NCBI RefSeq assembly: GCF_009727055.1
Contig: NC_052360.1
Coordinates: 70,172,189 to 70,236,188, forward strand
From: Benincasa hispida
Taxonomy: Eukaryota > Streptophyta > Magnoliopsida > Cucurbitales > Cucurbitaceae
DNA length: 64,000 bases
Direction of reading: 5' to 3'
The notes beneath the pieces are model-generated. The model had not been told where the DNA came from. It made no database searches and was given only the letters and a program-made list of their open reading frames with translations. Positions within the stretch are counted from its first letter, which is position 1. Each line of letters begins with the position of its first letter. Positions 56,392-64,000 of the stretch are shown one piece after another. The position numbers were made by a program, and so were the translations under genes.

Positions 56392-57221
56392 GGTGTCATT
56401 ATCCATTCTCGAATTATTTTCTTCTTTAAACTTGATCGCAATCCAAACCCATTGTCCTCCCAATATTCATGGTTTTGTGAGATCTGGTCCAAGATGACCT
56501 TTGCCTCAGTGTATGTCTTTTATAGCAAGCCACCTTCCACCACAAGTCACCTGTGGTCTATGATGCTTCTATAAGTTCGTCATAGAAAATTTTCATTTGC
56601 ACGCAATCCAAAAAAAGCGTTATGCGGGCAATTTTTAACTAATTTCTTAAATCTTTTCCAAGCATCATGATCTCTGTGTTGAAAATTGTGATGTCTCTTT
56701 GCCTCTTTGCATTTTCTATAGGAGGGAAGAACTTCTTCATGAATTTCACCACCATCTGTTCCCATGATGTGATTTCACCCGATTCTAGTTCATACGCCCA
56801 TTATCTTGCTTCATCTTTCAAAGAGAATGGAAACAAGAATAATCGAATTTCCTCAGTTGTGACATTTGGAATCACAAAGGAGTTGCAAATTCCAAAGAAG
56901 CTCTTTAGGTGGGCTTAAAAATCTTCTCTTGGCGCGCCTCCAAACTGTCCAATTGTTTGGATCATCTGCAACATTACTGATTTCATTTCAAATTTGGTAC
57001 CTTTTGCTAATGGCTGCATGATGCTTGGTGAAAAGTTATATAGGTTGGGTGAAGCATAATCTCTGATTGGTCTGTTGCGATCATTTGCAAGAAGTATGGG
57101 ATTGGTAGGCACAATTTGTTATTCACCGCATCGTTGCCTCAATTGTCAAGTTTGGAGAAGAATCAACAGAATAGCTAATAGCATAATCGAATTTAGTGCT
57201 ACAGGGTTGTTGTGTTGATCT
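56392..57221 (-). pseudogene. Athila-like gag N-terminal part, right copy
   Basis: The minus strand begins near 57112: LANDRNRPIRDYASPNLYNF, then MLQMIQTIGQFGGAP. Later comes DAWKRFKKLVKNCPHN near 56680. It is cleaner than the left copy at the N-terminus. The GATCT site at 57217-57221 is unoccupied. Confidence 0.85.
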
Positions 57222-57437
57222 CACATTGTTTGAGCCTTATTTATCTGTCGTCTCTTCTGGTTTGTTCTTATGCGTCTATGGAAAGTTCGTTCGATCTCAA
57301 GATCATATATAGGTTCAAACGTTTTGTCTTCACTCATATAATGTTTTCACCACTCCACAGACGAGGGTGGAATATACCTAAAATCGAAGTCCTATGAAAA
57401 TTGAAAACAAGAATTTTAGCACAAATTAATTACCATC

Positions 57438-57456
57438 GTCCCTCGCAATGACGCCA
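57438..57456 (-). other. Primer binding site of the Athila-like element, right copy
   Basis: The minus strand reads TGGCGTCATTGCGAGGGAC, differing from the left copy by two transitions (consistent with CpG decay). Starts six bases after the LTR end. Confidence 0.82.
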
Positions 57457-57462
57457 AAAATT

Positions 57463-59060
57463 TGTTGCGCTCTAAAATAGTGTGATGATATAATAGTCTT
57501 ATGATGTGCTTTGAATCCTAAATGCGAAGAATAATCTACTTTGAATGCAATGTTTTCATATTCAAACCAAGTGCAAGTCTAAAAGGGTAGTCTCGATGAG
57601 CTCTGAGGTCGAACTCGGCGACGTAAGACTAACATGCAATGAAATGATTATTTGATCTTTAATTCAGTAGTTTGTTTTTAAGTATGCGATGAGGCATTGT
57701 TTTCTAGCTAATGAATTACGTACAAGTTTGATGGAGTGGATGATGATGAGTGTGTGAATGATGATGAATGTGTTATGACAAGTATAATCACTAAATAAAG
57801 CAGCGTTCTTTGAAAATGGGGAAAGTATCAATGACTAGATGAGGTTGAAAAAGACCAACTAACATTTTCCTAAGCAGTACATAAGTCATGAGTTCATGTT
57901 ATAAACCCATAAAGTAGTGAACTTCACTTCTCAATGTTTTGAGCCACAATGTTCTATCTCTAGGATGTATGCGATGAGTTTTGATTGCAACAAGTTAACT
58001 TTATCTCTAAAGCCACTTCTATTCTTGTTTAACGTGTTCCACAATCACATACTCTCTCAAGCAGTTGATTAAATTTTTACCTAAAACAATCTCTCGGGTT
58101 GATCTCAACAATTCACTATATATGCATTAAACAAGATGAACGCCTATTTTTGCACAACTTACTAAAAGTTCTTGCTTATCTTCCTAAACCCATTAAGAGT
58201 TTAGCCGTGCATTCTTATGAAAAGAAATATGGATGGATAGAATATGAAAGACATTGTATTTATATTAAGGTTAAAGAGTTTTTCAATCTCAACAACTTAA
58301 TACAAAATGAAAATGCTAAGAAAATGTAATGAAAAGCAAGAAATACACGATCTCAAGCCACATGTCACATTTTCTTGTTTCCTTTGGCTCTGATGGTGTT
58401 GCTTCAATGTGGTTGCACGGTAGTGGTGGTCTCTCTTTCTCCTTTTCAGAGAAGAAAACTGAGCTCTAACTCGAAATTCTCCAAAGAAAAGCTTGATGGT
58501 GGCAATGGTGGTTTTCAGAACTTCAACCAATTTCTTGGCAAATTTCCTTTAATCTCCTCTAATACTTAGACAAATTTTTACGGGCTATTTATAGACATCA
58601 AAAAGAAGATTCTTTACTTCTCTCTAATGATGCACCAACACCTTGCATTTAATTATATGCCTTGTTGCGCCGACTACCCGCATCACATATTCATTTTCTC
58701 TACTGCGGATGTCTTGAATCAGCTACCAACTTGCATCTTGATGTGGCATCTACTGCCTATGCGTTTGTCGTTTTCTTTCTTCATATTTCATCCCATTGCA
58801 TAGTTTTCTGTATTTGCAATTCTAAATGCTAAGTTAATAGGCTGCAACTTTTGCTCCCTTGGCCATATTTCTTCATTTTTCTTCAAATCCTGCGTTCAAC
58901 AATGACCAATTTAATAATTTTCAAGATTAAGAGTTTTGTAAACACATGGACGCAGAGTAGGATTATTTGCTATGAATTACAACTTAACACATTTTCTTCT
59001 AAATTTTCCTAATTATTCTAAGGAAAGGGATATAATAACTTGTATTTCTACAAGTTATCA
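57463..59060 (-). mobile_element. 5' LTR of the Athila-like element, right copy (no hAT)
   Basis: The minus strand starts TGATAACTTGTAG at 59060 and ends GAGCGCAACA at 57463. It is 1598 bases, and GAGAT follows at 59061-59065. It shows the LTR without the hAT insertion; the empty site GCGATGAG is at 57971-57978. Confidence 0.9.
58585..58594 (-). promoter_or_regulatory. TATA box of the Athila-like LTR, right copy
   Basis: The minus strand reads CTATAAATAG followed by CCCG. Conserved with 40315-40324. Confidence 0.55.
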
Positions 59061-60572
59061 GAGATTTTGAAAGAATACTTTAGTCCATAAACTTTGAAAA
59101 AGAGTTCTAAATAGTTTTTGGATTGTTATTTACCCTAATAGAAAATAACGCGAGAGTTAATTTTGCGACTGCATATTTACTAGTCAATCGACCTATTTAT
59201 TAATAATATTACATTTTTATGGTAGATGTGGCTCTTCTTTCTTTTTTCCTTCTTCCTTCCTTTTCTTTTTTGTTCCTCTATTTTGCCTAGATGGTCGTTG
59301 CCCATGCCCTTCTCACTAAGGTCCAATAGTACATGTCTTGACGACTAAATCACTTAAAGTTTGGAGTAAGTTTCTACAAATGAAAGATGAAGACATAGTA
59401 AATAAAATAATGGATGTAAATGGAGATAACGAATTAAGAACAAAAAGTCATGGGCTTGGAGAATCTCGTCATTCCAATCTTTATAAACATAAATTGAGAC
59501 TAAACGAAAATATCAACACACATTCACTTTATATTTATTTGTAAGCTCATTTAGCCTTTGTATCTTTCTAGTATTAGTATTTAATGTGGTACAAACTTAG
59601 TTGTTATCTCTCTATTCTCTCTCAATCTATCTTTTTGTTTTTTTTCTCCCTCCCCTCCTAACTATTTTTCTTTTTAAATTATTTTTTCTTTTAATATTTG
59701 ATTATCCTTTTCATTTTTTATATTTTTATTTCTCTCCTTTCTCTTCTCTCTCCTTTCATTCTTTTTTTTTTTTTTATCATTTTTATTTTTTTCACTAACA
59801 AGTTTTTAGTTATTCTTAAATTTTTAGGTCTATTATTTTTCATCCATTTTGGTGTACATAAATAAATTAATAAGATATTTATGTTAACTATTTATTTTCA
59901 AAGGAAAAATATTTCCTAGATCGCCTTTTTACTATTTAGGTTTTATGTGTGTATAATTAGCAAACTGTGTGAAACACATTTATTTTTAATTTCAAAAAAA
60001 AAAAAAGTTTACGATTGAATTTAATAGATGTATATATGTTGATTCTCAAAATGTTTAATTACAAGTTAGACACACAAATATATGTATCATGTTGAGCATT
60101 TAATTATATCGATCATTAAAATATTAATTACAAAGTTTGATAGACAATTTAAAATTAGTCTAATTTGGATTAAGTCGAGAATGTTTGGTTGGAGTGAGAG
60201 ATGACATCCCCATTGAAACAGAAAAATCCCTCAATTCTACAATTTGTATCAAAACCCTTCGTTTAAAACAAAATCAAGATTTATCTCATCGATCTTATTA
60301 CAATGGTAAATCTAGTCGTCTATCAGATCTTGAACCATCATCTGATCAATTGATTTATGTACTTTTCTTTGATGTTAAACTCAGAGAAATATTTGAATGG
60401 CCTTTGATTGTAGGTGTTGAAGTCAAAATTTAGATAAGAAAAAATGCATCCAACCTTCATGTGATAACAACAGTAAATTTATAATTTGGGAAAGAACGTG
60501 ACATGTAAGACTAGAAGATCTGCACACCGATGTAGTGCTTGCCACATAGACTCTGATGCTTAAGTCAGAAAG

Positions 60573-60708
60573 TGTAACTGTGTAACAAAGTAGAGAGTTT
60601 AAGTATTAGAATAAATTTATAACTGTGTAACAAAGTAGAGAGTTTAAGTATTAGAATAGACTTATAACTGTGTAACAAAGTAGAGAATTTAAGTATTAGA
60701 ATAGACTT
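60573..60708 (+). repeat. 45-base tandem repeat, three units
   Basis: Three copies of the unit containing TGTGTAACAAAGTAGAGA and TTAGAATA. The left copy of the segment has two. A length change since the duplication. Confidence 0.8.
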
Positions 60709-61649
60709 ACTTCCTCTAAAGTCATAATTATGTATTTACGGTGAAATTCTAGCCTAGGGCATCTATATCAGGGTTTTTGAGTCATCTTACATTAATTATT
60801 GAGCCAAATTGAATAAGACATATATTTAGCATGCCCCATTCATCAAAGCTAGGAGGCTCGGTCTCGGTCTTAACCTTGGTCGAGTCCGAGGTCAAGGAGG
60901 TTGGTTTGGGTTTTTGACCCAAACTATCATGTTCTTGAGGCCCAAATAGGTTGTAGTATGTACCATTTGTCAAGCAAAGAGGGTCAACCTCAACTTCATC
61001 CTTGGTCGAGGGTAAGGTGAGCCGATCAATTTGGGCCTTTGGCCCAAAAACCCCTTTTCTCATTCTTAATTAGGCTCTAAGGTGTGGTTTTCTAACTCAA
61101 TTTTCACCATTTTATTAATCAAATATTTTGTGACCTTATGAAGTTGATTATGTCTTTTAACCCAAAATCACCCATAATACTGGGAGTTGATGATGGCTCA
61201 ACACTTCACCACTGCCTACAAATGATATGTTTTAATCCAAATACTTATTCAAAATCTAGAAGGAGCTTCCTTTGTTTCAAACTGCCAGCAAAGGGAGAAA
61301 GAGAGAGACTTGACAGGAGAAGAAAAACTAGAGGAAAGGAAAAGGGAAAGAGAAAAGGAAGCCACCTCACCATAAAAATGTAATATTAAATTAATAAATC
61401 GGCCAACTCAACAATATACAATCACCAACTTAACTACCACGTCATTTTTCGTTAATCAATTAGGACCATTTAGAACTATTTCTTGAACTTCAAAACTAAA
61501 GTGTTAGTTTCAAAAATTAATTGTGCAAATAGACACTATTCTCAAAGTTTAGGGACCAAAAGTATATTTTTCCGAATAAGAAAAGATGCATAAGGAAATA
61601 AGGGACTAGGGAAGTTAAGGAATTTGAGAAAAAAAATCAAGAGAAAATA

Positions 61650-62115
61650 CTCATTTGGTCTTTAGGTTTTGAGTCTAGTTTCTATTTGGTCCCTATATTT
61701 CAAAATATTGTACTTTTACCTCTAAATTTTGAGTTTAATTTTCATTTGTATTCTTAAGTTTCGAAATATATTTTTATCATTGAATTTGAGCTTAGTTTCC
61801 TTTTAGTCCTAGGTTTCAATATTTTAACTAATTTTAATAGTATTGAAAAATTAGTTGAAACTAATTTAATTATAATTAATTTAATTTTTTTAAATAAATT
61901 AATAAACTTTAAAATCAAGGACAGATCAAAATGAGTATCTAATAAAAAAAATCTAGGTTAAAATTTTAAATCATAAAGAACTAAATTGAAATGAAACTCA
62001 AAACTCAAAGATAAAAATGTTACACTTTGAAATTTAAGGATAAAATAGAAATAAACTCAAAGCACAAAAGCAAAATTGTAATTAAAATTTAAGATAAAAA
62101 ACAAAGAGATCCAAA
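61650..62115. mobile_element. Fold-back element, right copy
   Basis: Sister of 45715-46175, with arms TTTGGTCCCTATATTTC and AAATAGAAATAAACTC. The right arm has lost the GACCTGGATC end present in the left copy. Confidence 0.62.
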
Positions 62116-62141
62116 AATTATTTTTCACAAAAGCGATATAT

Positions 62142-62230
62142 ACCCCAAAATTTTGGGAGTTCTACAATATATACCCCTAAATTATTGGAGCTCTCCAACA
62201 TCTACCCCTAAACTTTGGGAGTTCTCACTT
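62142..62230 (+). repeat. Triplicated 'TATACCCCTAAATTTTGGGAG' type unit
   Basis: TATACCCC(T)AAA-TT-GGGAGTTCT occurs three times here (near 62140, 62170, 62205) but once in the left copy (near 46208). A local expansion after the duplication, or contraction in the left copy. Confidence 0.7.
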
Positions 62231-62279
62231 TGGAAATCCTATTTAATATAAAATCCAGTTATAATTTGAAATTATTTTT

Positions 62280-62612
62280 TTATTAAAATATCATTTTTAG
62301 TCTCTATATTTTAGAATTTCTTTAATTCTAGTCTATGCACTTTTAAATATCTCATTTTAGTCCATATACTTTCCATAAATCTTATATTTATTCTCTACTA
62401 ATAGTTTATTGTTTATTTTTTAAAAAATTATTATCTATTGTCATTTTTTACTATAAATTATGGAATTTTATTCACATATTATATTTTCTTCATGAAAATT
62501 ATGATTATTATTGAACCAATTTCAAGAGACAAAATTTAAGATCTATTGAAAAACACATCAACTAAATTGAACAAACTCTAAAGTACAAGGACTAAAATGA
62601 TACTGGAACATA
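62280..62612. mobile_element. Second fold-back element, right copy
   Basis: Sister of 46300-46640. Same mirrored arms around an AT-rich centre. Confidence 0.58.
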
Positions 62613-64000
62613 ATTTTTTTTTTTTTTCAAAAGTGCAAAGACAAAATCAAACACAAAGAAAATTACTTCCTCATCCCATATGTAGAGTTCGTTTGGATTG
62701 ACTTAAGAAGAAAAATATTTTTTAAAAAAATTTATTTTTATTTAAATACTGTTGATCAAAGCTATTTAAAATATACTTCAAGAACTATTTTAGGTGATTG
62801 TCAAATACTCTATTTTTTAAAAAGTTAAATATTTAAAAATATATTCCAAACACATCCGTAATCAAAAAGAAAAAAAAAATGAGAAGGAAAGATGTAAACC
62901 ATACAAGGACAACAACTTCCCACATTTCTTATTGACTATAAGTACAAAACTTTTTAGTAAAGTTTTTCTTTTCTTTTCTTTTTCTTCTTTTTTTCTCTTT
63001 TATTTATTTATTTATTTTGTTTAATCTTTGTCAAATCCTCCCCAAACAAAGTAGTATATTTATCAAAAATAAAGAATGCGATTCTATTGGTAGGTAGGTT
63101 ATTTTTCCATCAAATGATCTATTTATAACTATATCATAAAATTTTAAGTACTATGTGAGCATCATAATTTATTTTTTCTGTAATTTGGATGTCGAAATTT
63201 TAAATGTTTGGGATAATTAATACATGGTATAATAATTAATATCTAAAAATTATATATATATATATACAATTTACCAGTTTTGTACATAGAAACTAACATT
63301 AAATAATTAATTAAAAGAGACTAATTAATGTAGTCATCAATTAAATTTAGTATCATTTAATTTATTGTCATATCAATTAATTATATAATCAAATAAAATA
63401 AAAATAAAAGAATTACTTTTATATTAAACATAATTAAATCATTTTAAATTAATTGTTAAAAATAATTAAATGGAAAATTATTTCAAATGGTAAAACTGTT
63501 GAAAATATTTACAAGATATAACAACATTTTAGAACTATAGACATTGATAAACTTCTATCAGTGTATCAATAGTCAGCATCTATCATTGATAGTTCTAAAA
63601 TTTTGCTATATTTTATAAATATTTTGATTCATTTTTCTATATTTAAAAAAAACCATAATTAAATTCATATAAATAAATTAGAATAATGATAATTAATTGT
63701 AATAATTTATATTAAATAATTAAAATAATATAAAATATTAATGGTAAAGGTATTAGTTTTTTTTAACAATTAAAATTGATTAGGTCTAAATAATATATAT
63801 TTTTAGATTATTAATTAAAATTAATAATTGATATTAATTTATTAATTAATTAGACTATATATTTATAAATAATCTTTCATGCATAAAAATTCCATCATTA
63901 TGTAGGGCCTTAATAATCCATGTAAAGTGGGTTTTGTTATGGATAATAGTAGGGCTTTATATATATAAATGGCCTTAAAAATATTGTCATATTATATTAA

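Larger units (their letters stand above)
54289..64000. repeat. Right copy of the segmental duplication (left copy 26436-47833)
   Basis: Collinear match from GTGGTCCACTTCTAGTCAT in the Athila-like gag, through the copia solo LTR, gag, PBS, 5' LTR and flank, to the window end. Three insertions of the left copy are absent: 29543-38138, 38901-39657 and 41643-43937. The right limit lies outside the window. By eye the copies differ by only a few bases per hundred in the flank. Confidence 0.9.
59061..64000. other. Right-copy flanking DNA, no recognised gene
   Basis: Collinear with 40810-47833 without the gypsy insertion. Contains the sister ORFs 60185-60433 (plus) and 60782-61063 (minus), fold-back elements 61650-62115 and 62280-62612, an AT-rich tail with a short CTATCA patch (63540-63600) that is absent from the left copy, and small local duplications. 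Confidence 0.55.

Overview
The window is repeat-rich plant nuclear DNA, AT-rich and almost free of host genes. LTR retrotransposon remnants of both superfamilies (Ty1-copia and Ty3-gypsy), a CACTA element, two hAT-like elements, fold-back elements and one tRNA gene are visible. A cucurbit is my best guess for the host, from the CTATCA/TGATAG dyad repeats and the style of the copia LTRs (recalled, not searched). No intact protein-coding host gene was found; every recognisable coding stretch is a decayed transposon polyprotein.

Layout. (1) 1-7858: a broken plus-strand copia element. It has protease and integrase pieces, a solo gypsy LTR (3560-5246, TSD TTATG) inserted in the pol frame, loss of nearly all reverse transcriptase, and a 2.2 kb 3' LTR. 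(2) 7859-9974: non-coding DNA with a minisatellite and an LTR-like fragment. (3) 9975-40809: one minus-strand Athila/Tat-like gypsy element bounded by a 5 bp GAGAT target duplication. It has been inflated to about 30.8 kb by nested insertions: a rearranged copia LTR (12997-16136), a CACTA element (16249-18828), a copia LTR fragment carrying an hAT-like element (22970-24798, hAT 23937-24549), a copia solo LTR in gag (26773-28720), a copia LTR (29543-38138) that itself contains a Tekay/Del-like chromovirus (29621-37129), and an hAT-like element in the 5' LTR (38901-39657). (4) 40815-47902: flanking DNA with a deleted gypsy element (41643-43937), two fold-back elements and small ORFs without known function. 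(5) 47903-54288: a truncated second chromovirus, a tRNA-Gly(GCC) gene, dyad repeats, a 650 bp polypurine tract, a direct repeat and a copia LTR fragment. (6) 54289-64000: a second, less interrupted copy of 26.4-47.8 kb, starting inside the Athila gag and running to the window end.

The duplication and nesting give a relative history. The Athila-like element landed first and a copia LTR entered its gag. The segment was then duplicated, and later the copia/chromovirus nest, one hAT and one gypsy element entered only the left copy; the right copy still shows the unoccupied sites. The most unusual signal is a short motif centred on CGATCG, repeated many times inside LTRs of both copia and gypsy elements that are otherwise unrelated.
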